DNA from: Ruegeria sp. Alg231-54
GTDB lineage: Bacteria; Pseudomonadota; Alphaproteobacteria; Rhodobacterales; Rhodobacteraceae
Assembly (NCBI RefSeq): GCF_900143525.1
Contig: NZ_FREZ01000003.1
Coordinates: 1 to 64,000 of the forward strand
DNA length: 64,000 bases
Reading direction: 5' to 3'
Part shown: positions 51,405-61,439 of the stretch, in pieces
Numbering within the stretch: the first letter of the stretch is position 1
Layout of the letters: the number at the start of each line of letters is the position of its first letter
Made by a program: the position numbers and the translations under genes
The notes under the pieces: model-generated
Databases searched by the model: none
What the model was told of the DNA's origin: nothing
Seen by the model: only the letters and a program-made list of their open reading frames with translations

Positions 51405-53500
51405 CATACACCTCCTTTCTGATCTTGGATAAGGATGAGGTTTCCAATGGCATCCACATGCGCCGAGAAGTCGGATGAGACCAAAGTCGTCGTTTGCGGT
51501 TCCGTGATCAGCGCCGGGCCGCAAACCCTGTCGCCGGGGTTCAGGTTGTTGCGTGGCACAAAACCAGCCTGCTTTGTCTGACCATCTACATCGCAGGTGA
51601 TGGCACGGGTCTGGATCGGCATGATCGTTTTCAGAACTGGTGTTTCCGGCAAATCTGGAACATCCGCATCTGGGGTTGCGACGCGGACAGCCCAGTTCAG
51701 GATCTCGATTTGCATTCCCGGCACGGGACGCGAGAATTGTTTACGGTATTCCGCCTCGAACGCATCAGTCAGCGGCTCTATGTCTTCGAATGTTAGGTCG
51801 CGATCGGGCAGGGCAATCTCGATCTCATGGCCCTGACCGTTATAACGCATGAAGGCCGTGCGTTGCGTTTCGGTGGGTGCATCACCTGCGCCTTGCGCAA
51901 CCACACGGCTTGCCTCGTTGATCATGTCGGAAAACAGGGCGTTGACCCGCTCCAGATCCAGGGATTCAAGTAGAGAGTAGCGTGATCTAACGATCTCAAA
52001 ACTGACCGGAGCAAATAGAAAGCCGACCGCGGATCCGACGCCCGGATTGGGCGGGATCACGATGCGACGGACCCCTGCGGATCGGGCCACACGACTTGCG
52101 TGCAGGGGGCCGTTGCCGCCGAAAGCGATCATTGTGCGCGAACCAAGGTCCTTGCCCGATTCCACTGCATGCATCCGACCCGCACTGGCCATGCTTTCAT
52201 CGACGATGCGACTGACGCCGTCGGCCGCCCCTGTGGCGTTCGTGTCCAAACGCGTGCCTATGACCTGGCACAGCGCGGCTTCAGACGCTGCGGGGTCAAT
52301 CTTGATAAACCCTTCGGCAAATGTGTCCGGCACGATATAGCCCAGGGTGATGTCGCTGTCGGTCACGGTTGGCTCGGTGCCACCCCGTCCAAAGGCTGCC
52401 GGACCGGGTTCTGATCCGGCCGACTTTGGACCCACAGTCAACCGCTCCAGCCGGTCAACCCCGGCGATTGAGCCGCCTCCCGCGCCGATCTCGATCATTT
52501 CGACCACAGGGATACGTACCGGCATGCCCGACCCTTTGATGAACCGCGCGGCCCGCGCGATTTCGAACTGGCGCGAGGTTTGAGGCCGTGCATTGTCAAT
52601 CAGGCAGAGCTTCGCAGTTGTCCCGCCCATGTCGAAAGATAGAACCTCGTCAATCCCAGACCGCGCTGCGATCCGTGCGGCCAAAATTGCTCCGCCCGCC
52701 GGGCCGCTTTCGACCAGCCGGATCGGAAAGCGTGAGGCGGTTTGAACGGTACACATGCCGCCACCAGCTGTCATCACCAGGATTGGGCAGGTCACGCCTT
52801 CTGTCTGGAACCGTGAGGCAAAACGCGCCAAATAGCTTTCCATCAGGGGCTGGATGTAGGCATTGGCGACCGTGGTACAAAGCCGGTCGAACTCGCGCGC
52901 CTCTGGGCTGACATCAGAGGAAATTGACATAGTCAGGCCCGGGCGCTGTTTGGCCAGTATGTCGCGCAGCCTGCGTTCGTGCGAGGGGTTGGCGTAAGCA
53001 TGCATCAAACAGATTGCGACCGCTTCTGCGCCGCTGGCATCCAGTGCGGCCAACAGCGCGTCTATCGAACCGGCGTCCAACGGGATCAGCACATTCCCAT
53101 CGGCAGCCATTCTTTCGCGAATGGTCAGCGCACGTTCGCGTGGTACCAGCAGGTCCGGCTTTTCCAGGTTGATGTCATATTGCGCATATCGCCGCTCATA
53201 CGCGATTTCCAGAATGTCGCGAAACCCTTCGGTTGTCACGGTCGCCACAACAGCGCCTTGACGTTCGATCAATGCATTGGTCGCCAGCGTCGTTCCGTGG
53301 ATGAAGCCTGTCACCTCATTCAACGACCGGCCGGATTCCGCCATGACACGTCTTGCGCCCTCCATCGCGCCATCTGCAGGATTTTTGTGCGTCGTGAGCG
53401 TCTTGGTCGAAGCCAATATGGTCTCATCGCCCGAGACGAGTACCGTATCGGTAAAGGTTCCGCCGACATCAATGGCCAGGCGTAAGGTTTGAGATGTCAT
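51404..53500 (-). CDS. HyuA-type hydantoinase/oxoprolinase A subunit (ATP-binding)
   Basis: 698 residues from the ATG at 53500. N-terminal actin-like domain IDVGGTFTDTVLVSGD (about 9-24), HGTTLATNALIERQGA (about 67-82), and LSFDMGGTTAKLCLID (about 280-295). This subunit phosphorylates the substrate in the HyuAB/5-oxoprolinase/acetone carboxylase superfamily. It is the first gene of a four-gene operon with HyuB, a HisC-like aminotransferase and a Cys-pair racemase. The set suggests opening of a cyclic imide/lactam or N-carbamoyl compound, then isomerisation and transamination. Confidence 0.9.
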   Translation of the reverse strand: MTSQTLRLAIDVGGTFTDTVLVSGDETILASTKTLTTHKNPADGAMEGARRVMAESGRSLNEVTGFIHGTTLATNALIERQGAVVATVTTEGFRDILEIAYERRYAQYDINLEKPDLLVPRERALTIRERMAADGNVLIPLDAGSIDALLAALDASGAEAVAICLMHAYANPSHERRLRDILAKQRPGLTMSISSDVSPEAREFDRLCTTVANAYIQPLMESYLARFASRFQTEGVTCPILVMTAGGGMCTVQTASRFPIRLVESGPAGGAILAARIAARSGIDEVLSFDMGGTTAKLCLIDNARPQTSRQFEIARAARFIKGSGMPVRIPVVEMIEIGAGGGSIAGVDRLERLTVGPKSAGSEPGPAAFGRGGTEPTVTDSDITLGYIVPDTFAEGFIKIDPAASEAALCQVIGTRLDTNATGAADGVSRIVDESMASAGRMHAVESGKDLGSRTMIAFGGNGPLHASRVARSAGVRRIVIPPNPGVGSAVGFLFAPVSFEIVRSRYSLLESLDLERVNALFSDMINEASRVVAQGAGDAPTETQRTAFMRYNGQGHEIEIALPDRDLTFEDIEPLTDAFEAEYRKQFSRPVPGMQIEILNWAVRVATPDADVPDLPETPVLKTIMPIQTRAITCDVDGQTKQAGFVPRNNLNPGDRVCGPALITEPQTTTLVSSDFSAHVDAIGNLILIQDQKGGV

Positions 53501-53658
53501 GAGAGTGTCCGAATTGTCCGTTGTCTGGGCAGATGGCAATGGGCGCAGAGCGCCAGACATCATCCACTCACGACGAGGTCACAACCGGTTGCGCGGCGAT
53601 CCAGAGGGTTAGGACTACAGAGCGTTGTCATATACGCAGTTTGACACGCCCAAGACGT

Positions 53659-53678
53659 GTCGCAAGTTGGTTTGCGAC
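53659..53678. other. Small hairpin upstream of hyuA
   Basis: 7-bp inverted repeat GTCGCAA/TTGCGAC (53659-53665 with 53672-53678) in the 262-bp gap between hyuA and the TetR gene. It could be an operator for hyuA regulation or incidental. No other feature is seen in this gap apart from the hairpin at 53732. Confidence 0.35.
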
Positions 53679-53731
53679 CAAATCGCCCGGAAGCGACAGA
53701 GATGTGCGACTTGATTGCCTAAGCGTTTGTG

Positions 53732-53756
53732 CATCAACCACCCAGAGTGGTTGATG
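53732..53756 (-). terminator. Hairpin after the TetR gene
   Basis: Perfect 10-bp stem CATCAACCAC/GTGGTTGATG with a 5-nt loop, 6 nt after the stop of the TetR-type regulator on the minus strand. It is a likely terminator, though no U-tract follows. Confidence 0.6.
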
Positions 53757-53762
53757 GTTCGC

Positions 53763-54749
53763 TCAGGATTTCTTGGAAGGAGCAGCCCTGACCAAAACGC
53801 CATCCATTATAAGCGCCTTCAGACTGGTCCGGATCTCGCTTTCCGGGAACTTTCCGATGCTCCAATGCCGGAGTGACCAGACATTACAAAGGAAATACAG
53901 ATAATTGGCCATCAGCTCTGTGTTCATGGGGCGGAACACTTTCTGCTCGACCCCTTTATCCAGAATGCCTTTCCAGCGGCCCATGAATTCACGCTCCATA
54001 TCAAATACACGCGCGCGGTTCTCGGCAGACATGGACCGTGTTTCCGAATAGACCAGATTGATATAGCGGCGATTTTCACCAATGTAATCGATGTATCGGT
54101 CAACCGCTTTTTCAAGGTTCTGATCGGCGGGGCCGATGAACAGCTCTCCGGTATCGAAAAAGTCGATGATGTCCTGCATGCACATCGTGGTGATCAGGTG
54201 CAGTATATCATCCTTGTCCTTGATGTACTTGTACATCAGCGGAACCGACAGCCCGGATGTTTTGGCAATCTCGCGCATCGAAGCATTGCCGAACCCATGC
54301 TTGGCAATCACCTTGCACGCGCCTTCAAAGATCTGTCGCCGCCGTTCCTCGGCGGTGTCGGACAGGGCGCGGGGCGGCTTTTCTGCCTGAGTGGATTTTG
54401 GCGTTTCCGCCAGTTGCGCTTCGACTGAGAACGTGCAGGTCACTTCCATCAGCGTGGCGGCTTCACCGGGATTGTGCCCGGCCTGAACGATCGAGACACG
54501 GTATGAGGTCAGCAGCGAATCTTCTGGCGACATGCGTATGGCCTGAGCCTCGATTTGCCCCTGTCCCGGGGTTGCCAGATTCGTGGCCGAGGTATTGACC
54601 AGTATTGGATGCAAAGTGTCGCCGAGACGTCTGAGTTCCTCGCGCGCAGCATCAATCGCCAGCGCAACGCACACGCCATCTAGCTGCGATTTATTAATAA
54701 ATTCATCAACTTGCGCAGCGGAATACAAAAACACGCGGCTTGCCTCCAT
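53763..54749 (-). CDS. TetR-family regulator with an additional N-terminal domain
   Basis: 328 residues, about 120 more than a normal TetR protein. The TetR HTH is internal at about 133-182 (RRRQIFEGACKVIAK, then MREIAKTSGLSVPLMYKYIKDKDDIL), followed by a C-terminal ligand domain (185-325). Residues 1-110 form a separate region: a helix (LDGVCVALAIDAAREELRRLG) then beta-rich sequence ending ATLMEVTCTFSVE. This pattern resembles hotdog acyl-CoA thioesterase folds, but that is my inference. A linker rich in Pro/Lys/Glu (111-132) joins the two. It is divergent from the monooxygenase operon, with a near-perfect palindrome between them, so it most likely represses that operon in response to an acyl-CoA. 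Confidence 0.82.
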   Translation of the reverse strand: MEASRVFLYSAAQVDEFINKSQLDGVCVALAIDAAREELRRLGDTLHPILVNTSATNLATPGQGQIEAQAIRMSPEDSLLTSYRVSIVQAGHNPGEAATLMEVTCTFSVEAQLAETPKSTQAEKPPRALSDTAEERRRQIFEGACKVIAKHGFGNASMREIAKTSGLSVPLMYKYIKDKDDILHLITTMCMQDIIDFFDTGELFIGPADQNLEKAVDRYIDYIGENRRYINLVYSETRSMSAENRARVFDMEREFMGRWKGILDKGVEQKVFRPMNTELMANYLYFLCNVWSLRHWSIGKFPESEIRTSLKALIMDGVLVRAAPSKKS

Positions 54750-54875
54750 AGGACCCTACCTGAGGGCAACATGTTGAAATCCCTATCTCTTGTCCAGTTG
54801 GAAATCGTCGCAGTGTCATTGCGACGTAGGGAAAAACAATTCGGGGCTTGACGAAATTGCCGGCCGTATGGGAAA

Positions 54876-54895
54876 GTTAGTGAACGTTCAATAAC
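54876..54895. promoter_or_regulatory. 20-bp near-perfect palindrome, probable TetR operator
   Basis: GTTAGTGAACGTTCAATAAC is an inverted repeat over 20 bp with only one mismatched pair, centred on TGAACGTTCA. It lies 19 bp before the monooxygenase start, between it and the divergent TetR-type gene. Size and position fit a repressor site overlapping the promoter or leader. Confidence 0.7.
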
Positions 54896-54913
54896 GCACC
54901 AGGGGACGCCTGC

Positions 54914-56044
54914 ATGAAGTTCAAGATTCTCGCCATTCCATTCGCACGCCAGCATGGCGAGGACACTCAGCTTGCTGGACGTGACCCTGCGCGGTTCAAC
55001 AAGATGATGCACACGATGCGTGATCAGATGGTCCTTGCCGAAGAGCTGGGTTATGACGGCTTCTGCCTGACTGAGCACCACATGCAGGTCGAAGGCGTTG
55101 AATGCACCACGAACCCGCTGTTCTGGAACATGTACATCGCCCAGCACACCAAGAACTTCAAAGTTGGTCAGTTGGGGATGAACCTGACCGCGATGAACCC
55201 GATCAAGACGGCCGAAGACATCGCCGTGCTGGACCACATGACCGGCGGCCGCGTCTTCGCAGGGTTCTCGCGCGGGAACACGCCGCGCTGGACGGCGACC
55301 ATGGGGCAGCACCTGGACATCACCTCGGCTGAATCCGACAAGTCCGAGGCCGACCAGCGCAACCGCCGCGCGCTGTATGAAAACTGGCGCCTGATCAGGT
55401 CGCTATGGACTGACGACCTGACCGAACATCAGGGCGAGTTCTGGAACTTCCCGTCGAACGTCGAGTGGGAGTTCAACCCGACAAAGCTTTGGGGTGGTGA
55501 CAGCCCGGTTGATGAAAACAAGATCCTGCGCAAGTCGGGCATCGTTCCGCGCCCGCTGCAGAAGCCACACCCGAAAGTGTACGCGCCGTTCTCCTACTCG
55601 ATGGAAACCGCCAAGTTTTGGGCGTCGGAAGGGGCCAAGATGGTATCCTTCGTAACCGCCGATAAAGAAGAATTCATGCCGGTGATCCTTGAGAACTGTC
55701 TGAAGGCCGCGCATGAAAACGGGCTGCCGCAAACCACCAACAACGATGTTCTGGCACTGGGTGCGCATCTGATGATGGGCAAGACCCCAGCCAAGACCAA
55801 ACAGTATCGCGAAATGTTCGATAACCTTTGGTTCTCGGCCTATGACGCGCCGCCGTATCATGTGCCGCTGGGTCGCGTCTGGGATGGTTCGCGTCAACAG
55901 GTTCTGGACCAGGTCGGTGAACTGGCCGAGCGGTATCAGATCGACGAATTCTTTGTCTGGCACCACGTGAACTACTTTGGCGACGAGATCGAGCAGGAAG
56001 CTCTGATCGAATTCGCCGAAGGCGTCATCAAGCCTCTTAACTGA
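54914..56044 (+). CDS. Luciferase-like (LLM class) flavin-dependent monooxygenase
   Basis: 376 residues, bacterial-luciferase-like TIM barrel: FCLTEHHMQVEG (about 50-61), GQLGMNLTAMNPIKTAEDIAVLDHMTGGRVFAGFSRG (about 88-124, cited by motif DHMTGGRVFAGFSRG). These enzymes use reduced FMN supplied by a separate reductase and O2 to oxidise hydrocarbons, ketones, sulfonates or heterocycles. It is the first gene of a catabolic operon and is followed immediately by ribB. No flavin reductase gene is adjacent. The substrate is unknown. Confidence 0.9.
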   Translation: MKFKILAIPFARQHGEDTQLAGRDPARFNKMMHTMRDQMVLAEELGYDGFCLTEHHMQVEGVECTTNPLFWNMYIAQHTKNFKVGQLGMNLTAMNPIKTAEDIAVLDHMTGGRVFAGFSRGNTPRWTATMGQHLDITSAESDKSEADQRNRRALYENWRLIRSLWTDDLTEHQGEFWNFPSNVEWEFNPTKLWGGDSPVDENKILRKSGIVPRPLQKPHPKVYAPFSYSMETAKFWASEGAKMVSFVTADKEEFMPVILENCLKAAHENGLPQTTNNDVLALGAHLMMGKTPAKTKQYREMFDNLWFSAYDAPPYHVPLGRVWDGSRQQVLDQVGELAERYQIDEFFVWHHVNYFGDEIEQEALIEFAEGVIKPLN

Positions 56045-56057
56045 TAAGGGGAAGACC

Positions 56058-56705
56058 GTGTTCGATCTGCATGAAGTTTGTCAGCTGTCGCCCATCGAAG
56101 AGATCATTACGGATTGCGAACAAGGCCGTATGGTAATTCTTGTCGACGATGAAAACCGCGAGAACGAGGGCGATCTGGTGATCCCAGCGGCCTGTGCGGA
56201 TGCGGCCGCGGTAAATTTCATGGCACGCTTTGGTCGAGGTTTGATCTGCATGGCCATTCCGCCCGAGCGGGCCGAGCAGTTCCGCCTTGGTCCCATGACA
56301 GCGTTGAACACGGATCCACATCATACGGCGTTCACCATTTCGGTGGATGCGAATGAAGGCACGACCACCGGCATTTCCGCCAGCGACCGGGCGCGGACCA
56401 TTGCACTTTTGGTGTCCGACAGCGGCTCTTCGGCAGATCTTGTTTCGCCCGGGCATCTGTTCCCATTGGTGGCGAAACCGCACGGCGTGCTGGAACGCGA
56501 AGGCCACACTGAAGCCGCAGTTGATCTGGCCCGCCTATCCGGGCAGGGGGATTCCGGTGTGATCTGCGAAATCATGAATGATGACGGTGAAATGGCGCGC
56601 CTGCCGGATCTGCTGGAATTTGGGGCCCGGCACGGCCTTAAGGTCGGCACAATCGAAGACCTCAAACGGTATCGCCAGGACCTGCTTTCCAACAAGGCCG
56701 CCTGA
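56058..56705 (+). CDS. ribB: 3,4-dihydroxy-2-butanone-4-phosphate synthase (RibB)
   Basis: 215 residues from GTG at 56058, 13 bp after the monooxygenase stop and preceded by GGGGAAG. Signature DDENRENEGD at 30-39 (Mg2+ and ribulose-5-P site), GTTTGISASDRARTI and SPGHLFPLVAK are all intact. It makes the four-carbon precursor of riboflavin. It is the stand-alone form without the GTP cyclohydrolase II domain. Placement inside a catabolic operon suggests it boosts FMN supply for the flavin-dependent enzymes when the operon is on. Confidence 0.95.
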   Translation: MFDLHEVCQLSPIEEIITDCEQGRMVILVDDENRENEGDLVIPAACADAAAVNFMARFGRGLICMAIPPERAEQFRLGPMTALNTDPHHTAFTISVDANEGTTTGISASDRARTIALLVSDSGSSADLVSPGHLFPLVAKPHGVLEREGHTEAAVDLARLSGQGDSGVICEIMNDDGEMARLPDLLEFGARHGLKVGTIEDLKRYRQDLLSNKAA

Positions 56706-56753
56706 CAGCCAATACCACCTGCGTTTCAAGACACTCATGACCGAGGATATCCT

Positions 56754-57131
56754 ATGACCGCATTTGCCGAGATCGAAGCCCTGATGCAGGCGTATATCGA
56801 AAACCTGCATGACGGAGACATCAGCAAGACCGACCAGATATTTCTGCCAGAATGTGATCTTTGCTGTGCCAACGAGGATGGCAGCTATGTCCACATGACG
56901 CTGGAGAAATACAAAGAGGTCATCGGCGGTCGCGAAAGCCCAAAATCCAAAGGCTATCCGGTCTATGGTCACACGATCTCGATCGATCAATCAGGGCCGA
57001 ATACAGCCTTTGTCAAGATCGACTGCGCCGTGCAACCCCGATACTTCATCGACTACCTGTCGTTGGTCCGCACCGGCGAGGGCTGGAAGATTGCGGCCAA
57101 GGTCTATTACGTCCAGCGCACCGAAGACTGA
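56754..57131 (+). CDS. NTF2/SnoaL-like small protein
   Basis: 125 residues with the cone-shaped alpha+beta NTF2-like pattern: N-terminal helix (EIEALMQAYIENLHDGD), mid strands, and terminal strand GEGWKIAAKVYYVQRTED. Proteins of this size are annotated as putative lumazine-binding or SnoaL-like; functions range from isomerases and hydrolases to accessory roles. It sits between ribB and the amidase, so it is probably a pathway accessory or isomerase. No catalytic residues can be assigned. Confidence 0.75.
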   Translation: MTAFAEIEALMQAYIENLHDGDISKTDQIFLPECDLCCANEDGSYVHMTLEKYKEVIGGRESPKSKGYPVYGHTISIDQSGPNTAFVKIDCAVQPRYFIDYLSLVRTGEGWKIAAKVYYVQRTED

Positions 57132-57157
57132 TCCCCTTTATCTGATCGAGCCCCCGA

Positions 57158-58546
57158 ATGACCGCCCCCTATTCCCAACTTTCGGCGTGTGCCATGGTGC
57201 AGGCCTTTGCCCGGCTAGAGCTGTCTCCGGTCGAGGTCACGCAGGCAGCGCTGGCCCGTATTGAGTCGGTTAACCCTAGGATCAATGCGATTTACCACGT
57301 GGATGTCGAGGGCGCGCTTGAAGCGGCCCGGGCGTCCGAAAAACGTTGGCACGACAACATACCAATGGGGCCGCTGGATGGCGTGCCGACAACAGTCAAA
57401 GACGCAATGGATTGCATCGGTATGCCTGCCTATCGTGGATCCGCGGCGGGTGAGGCATCGGTCAGCACAACCGATCATCCCACGGTAGCACGCATGCGTG
57501 AGGTCGGTTCCGTGATCCTGGGCAAGAATACCATGTGCGATTATGGCATTCTTGCAGGCGGAGTGAGCTCAAAGCACGGGGTTACCCGCAATCCATGGGA
57601 TGTTTCGCGCACGACAGGCGCATCATCTTCGGGCGCGTCGGCCAGTGTTGCCGCTGGTATCGAGCCGGTTTCGATTGGGACCGACATCGTGGGATCCATT
57701 CGTCTGCCGGCCTCGTATTGCGGCCTGGCCGGGCTGAAGCCCAGCCAAGGGCGAGTGCCCTATTACGTCTGCAACAGTCCGGCGATCACGGCGGGGCCTT
57801 TGGCCCGCAATTTTGGCGACGTCGCGCTGCATATGAATGTTCTGACCGGAGAGGATACGCGCGATTTCGCGGCTTTGGCACGGGACGGTGTGAACTATGT
57901 CTCGCGCCTGACGCGCGGCGACCGCAAAGGCATGTCGGTTCTGGTTATCCCCGAGCTGGGCTTGGGCGAACCGGTGGCGGAAGATGTTGAGGCAGCGCTG
58001 GAACGGACGGCACAGGTTTTGCGGGATATGGGCGTTCAGGTCACCTATCTTGAAACCGCACCGTTCAGTCGAGCGGACTGGGGACCCGCCGAGGCGTTCT
58101 ACAAAATACGTACCCTGTCCGAACTGATGCGCCAACCCGTGGCCGAACAGGCGAAAACGCCCTATATCCGCGACTGGACCAACAATGCACGCGCATTGTC
58201 CGCTGTTGAGCATCAGCGGAACTTCGATCACACGCAGGCGTTACGCGAACGTGCGTTGGCGCTGATTGACGGCCATGATTTTGTCCTGCTGCCATCGACA
58301 CCGGACACCGCCTTTGCTGCCGACCTGCCGGGGTCTGACCCCGATAAGCCGTTCGAAAGCTGGGCCAATACCTTCCTGTTCAACCTCACTGAGCAACCGG
58401 CATCCAGCATTCCGGTCGGACTAGACCGCAACGGGTTGCCGATCGGTATTCAACTGGTCGGACGCCGCTTTGACGATCTGGGCGTTTTGCAAATGTCGTG
58501 GCGGATCGAACGGGACATCGGAGAAATGCCGCCTGCGCCTCTGTGA
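57158..58546 (+). CDS. Amidase signature family hydrolase
   Basis: 462 residues. Catalytic triad positions are visible: K81 in TTVKDAMD, cis-Ser around 157-158 in TGASSSGASAS, and nucleophile S180 in GTDIVGSIRLPA. The GASSSGAS block deviates slightly from the usual GGSSGGS, but the serines are kept. It hydrolyses an amide to an acid plus ammonia or amine. The next gene activates acids to CoA thioesters, so the amide product may feed directly into beta-oxidation. Confidence 0.9.
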   Translation: MTAPYSQLSACAMVQAFARLELSPVEVTQAALARIESVNPRINAIYHVDVEGALEAARASEKRWHDNIPMGPLDGVPTTVKDAMDCIGMPAYRGSAAGEASVSTTDHPTVARMREVGSVILGKNTMCDYGILAGGVSSKHGVTRNPWDVSRTTGASSSGASASVAAGIEPVSIGTDIVGSIRLPASYCGLAGLKPSQGRVPYYVCNSPAITAGPLARNFGDVALHMNVLTGEDTRDFAALARDGVNYVSRLTRGDRKGMSVLVIPELGLGEPVAEDVEAALERTAQVLRDMGVQVTYLETAPFSRADWGPAEAFYKIRTLSELMRQPVAEQAKTPYIRDWTNNARALSAVEHQRNFDHTQALRERALALIDGHDFVLLPSTPDTAFAADLPGSDPDKPFESWANTFLFNLTEQPASSIPVGLDRNGLPIGIQLVGRRFDDLGVLQMSWRIERDIGEMPPAPL

Positions 58547-58584
58547 CGGACGCAGATGCAGAGAACCACATTGAGAGGCAAAAA

Positions 58585-60234
58585 ATGAGCGCAGAAAAAA
58601 CGACGATTCCCGGTCAGATCATGACGATGCCACTGACGGTGACCAGCATTTTTCGTCATGGCATGCGTGCGCATCCCGAGGCGGAGATTGTCTGGCGTAA
58701 CTCGGACATGACGATTGATCGCTACAGCTTTGCGGATATGGGGCGACGGACCCAGCAACTGGCCCACGCTTTGACCGAATTGGGTGTGGGGCCGGGTGAC
58801 CGCGTCGCGACGCTGGCCTGGAACAACAATCGGCATCTGGAACTCTATTATGCATTGGCTTGCATCGGTGCGATTTGCCACACGATCAATCCGCGCCTGC
58901 ATCCCGATCAGATCGCGTTTATTATCAACGACGCGGAAGACACGCATATGTTCTTCGACACGACTTTTGCGCCGCTGATCGATGCTGTCTCGGCCCGCTG
59001 TCCCAGCGTCCAAGCCTGGTTCAGTCTGACTGGCCCGGATCAGGTGCCGCAGATGAAGACTCTGGTCAGTGACTACGAATCTCTGATCGCGGGCAAGCCC
59101 GAGGTTTATGACTGGCCCGAACTGGATGAGAACGCTGCCATGGCGCTGTGCTACACATCTGGCACAACAGGCAATCCAAAAGGCGTTCTATATTCCCATC
59201 GTGGGACCGTGTTGCACGCCATGGGAGTGTCCGGCGGCGACTGGCTGGCGCTCAGCTCGCGTGATGCCACTTTGCCGGTGGTGCCGATGTTCCACGCCTG
59301 TGCCTGGGGTATTCCGTATGCAGCCCTGATGAACGGCACCAAACTGGTTATGCCCGGACCGGGCATGGATCCAGCCCCGCTGCGCGAACTTATGGACGAT
59401 GAAGAGGTCACGATGATCTCGGGTGTGCCGACTGTCTGGCTGGGCTTGTTCGAATATCTGGATCAGCAGGGCGCCACGCTAAAAACAGTCAAACGCGCGA
59501 TGATGGGAGGTTCAGCGGCACCTCTGTCACTGATCGAGCAGATCGAAAAAGGCCACGGTATCGAGGTGGTGCATGGCTGGGGTATGACCGAGTTGAGCCC
59601 CGTCGGCACGCTTTCGGTGCCCAAATGGGGCGAGGATAAACTGCCAATCGACGACCGCCTTGCGCTGAAAACCAAACAGGGCCGTGCGCTTTATGGGGTC
59701 GAGATGCGCATCGTTAATGATGAAGGCGAGTTGCTGCCGCATGACGGCGTTGCCTCGGGTATGTTGCAGGTGCGTGGTCACTGGGTTGCCGAAAGCTATT
59801 GGGGTGGGGCCGGTGCTGATGCCTTTACCAACGACGGCTGGTTCATCACCGGTGATGTCGCGGCCATCGACCCGAAAGGCTATCTGCGCCTGACGGACCG
59901 AACCAAGGACGTGGTCAAATCGGGCGGCGAGTGGATTTCCTCGATTGATCTGGAAAACATCGCCATGAGCCACCCGGACATTCTGGAGGCCGCCTGTATC
60001 GCCGCCAAACACCGCAAATGGGACGAACGCCCATTGATCGTTGCTGTCAAGCGTGACGGATCGGATGTCAGCCGCGAGGACATTCTGGCGCTGTATGACG
60101 GCCAGATCGCCAAATGGTGGACGCCCGACGACGTGGTGTTCCACGCCGAGCTTCCGCACACCGCGACCGGCAAAATTTCAAAGCTGCATCTGCGTGAGCA
60201 ATACGCCGACTACAAGCTGCCCACTGACATTTAA
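58585..60234 (+). CDS. AMP-forming fatty acid/aryl acid-CoA ligase
   Basis: 549 residues from the ATG at 58585 (GAGAGGCAAAA precedes it). P-loop [11 protein letters not shown] at 190-200, [12 protein letters not shown] (about 332-343), and the [15 protein letters not shown] hinge/A8 region near 436-450. A C-terminal lysine for adenylation is present in [11 protein letters not shown]. The length and the ATDGW-like [10 protein letters not shown] fit medium-chain acyl or aromatic acid ligases. It makes the CoA ester that the following thiolase and FadN-like proteins degrade. Confidence 0.92.
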   Translation: MSAEKTTIPGQIMTMPLTVTSIFRHGMRAHPEAEIVWRNSDMTIDRYSFADMGRRTQQLAHALTELGVGPGDRVATLAWNNNRHLELYYALACIGAICHTINPRLHPDQIAFIINDAEDTHMFFDTTFAPLIDAVSARCPSVQAWFSLTGPDQVPQMKTLVSDYESLIAGKPEVYDWPELDENAAMALCYTSGTTGNPKGVLYSHRGTVLHAMGVSGGDWLALSSRDATLPVVPMFHACAWGIPYAALMNGTKLVMPGPGMDPAPLRELMDDEEVTMISGVPTVWLGLFEYLDQQGATLKTVKRAMMGGSAAPLSLIEQIEKGHGIEVVHGWGMTELSPVGTLSVPKWGEDKLPIDDRLALKTKQGRALYGVEMRIVNDEGELLPHDGVASGMLQVRGHWVAESYWGGAGADAFTNDGWFITGDVAAIDPKGYLRLTDRTKDVVKSGGEWISSIDLENIAMSHPDILEAACIAAKHRKWDERPLIVAVKRDGSDVSREDILALYDGQIAKWWTPDDVVFHAELPHTATGKISKLHLREQYADYKLPTDI

Positions 60235-60257
60235 TATTTCCTTCAAGGATCAATCTA

Positions 60258-61439
60258 ATGCGTTCTGCTGTAATCGTCTCGACCGCCCGTACTGCAATTG
60301 GCAAAGCCTTTCGTGGTGCTTTCAACGACACTCACCCCGCCGTTTATGGTGGCCATGCCGTCGCCGAGGCGGTCAAACGCGCCGGTGTTGACCCGTCTGA
60401 AATTGAGGACGTGATCATCGGCAATGCCGTCCCCGAAGGTGCAAACGGCGGAAATCTGGGTCGTCAGGTCGCCATGCGCGCCGGTCTGCCCGTGACCGCA
60501 TCGGGCCAGACCATCAATCGGTTCTGCTCGTCCGGTCTTGAGGCCCTGACGCGCGCCTGTTCTCGGGTCATGGTGGACGGCTGTGACGTTGTCGTTGGCG
60601 GCGGAGCAGAAAGCATTTCGCTGGTGATGGGTCGCGATAACACCTATCGCCTGAAAGAGGACTGGATCGCGCAGAACATTCGTGGGTTCTACGATCCGAT
60701 GATCCAGACCGCCGATACTGTGGCCGAACGCTATGGTATCAGCCGCGAAGCGCAGGATGCGTTTGCCCTGCAATCGCAGCAGCGCACCGCCGCGGCGCAG
60801 GCTGCGGGCAAGTTTGATGACGAGATCGTGCCAATCACGGTCACCAAGGCAAACAAGAACAAGGAAACTGGCGAGATCACCTATGAAGAGGTCACGCTGA
60901 CGCAGGACGAGTGCAACCGCCCTTCGACCACGCTGGAAAGCCTGCAGGGTCTTACCCCAGTGATGGGTGAGGACAAATGGATCACGGCTGGCAACGCCTC
61001 GCAATTGTCCGACGGTGGCTCGGCGCAGGTCGTGGTGGAAGAGAAACTGGCTGAAAAGCGCGGGCTTGCGCCGCTGGGTCGCTATATGGGCTATGTCGTC
61101 GCGGGTTGTAAGCCCGATGAGATGGGTATCGGCCCGGTGTTTGCAGTGCCGACATTGCTGGAACGTAATGGCCTCAAGATGGACGATATCGGCCTTTGGG
61201 AATTGAACGAGGCCTTTGCATCGCAAGCCCTGTATTGCCGTGACAAGCTGGGCATCCCGAATGAGATCCTGAACGTCGATGGCGGCGCGATTTCCGTGGG
61301 CCACCCCTATGGTATGTCGGGCACGCGTATGGTCGGTCACGCGCTGATCGAGGGCAAGAAACGCGGCGCGAAGTACATCGTTGCCACTATGTGCATCGGC
61401 GGCGGCATGGGTGCTGCTGGTCTGTTCGAGGTTCTCTAA
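60258..61439 (+). CDS. Acetyl-CoA C-acyltransferase (thiolase)
   Basis: 393 residues. Acyl-accepting Cys C90 in [28 protein letters not shown] (active-site His about 350), and second Cys in [12 protein letters not shown] about 380. The degradative thiolase pattern is complete. It ends exactly before the ATG of the next gene. It cleaves 3-ketoacyl-CoA in the last step of beta-oxidation. Confidence 0.95.
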   Translation: MRSAVIVSTARTAIGKAFRGAFNDTHPAVYGGHAVAEAVKRAGVDPSEIEDVIIGNAVPEGANGGNLGRQVAMRAGLPVTASGQTINRFCSSGLEALTRACSRVMVDGCDVVVGGGAESISLVMGRDNTYRLKEDWIAQNIRGFYDPMIQTADTVAERYGISREAQDAFALQSQQRTAAAQAAGKFDDEIVPITVTKANKNKETGEITYEEVTLTQDECNRPSTTLESLQGLTPVMGEDKWITAGNASQLSDGGSAQVVVEEKLAEKRGLAPLGRYMGYVVAGCKPDEMGIGPVFAVPTLLERNGLKMDDIGLWELNEAFASQALYCRDKLGIPNEILNVDGGAISVGHPYGMSGTRMVGHALIEGKKRGAKYIVATMCIGGGMGAAGLFEVL

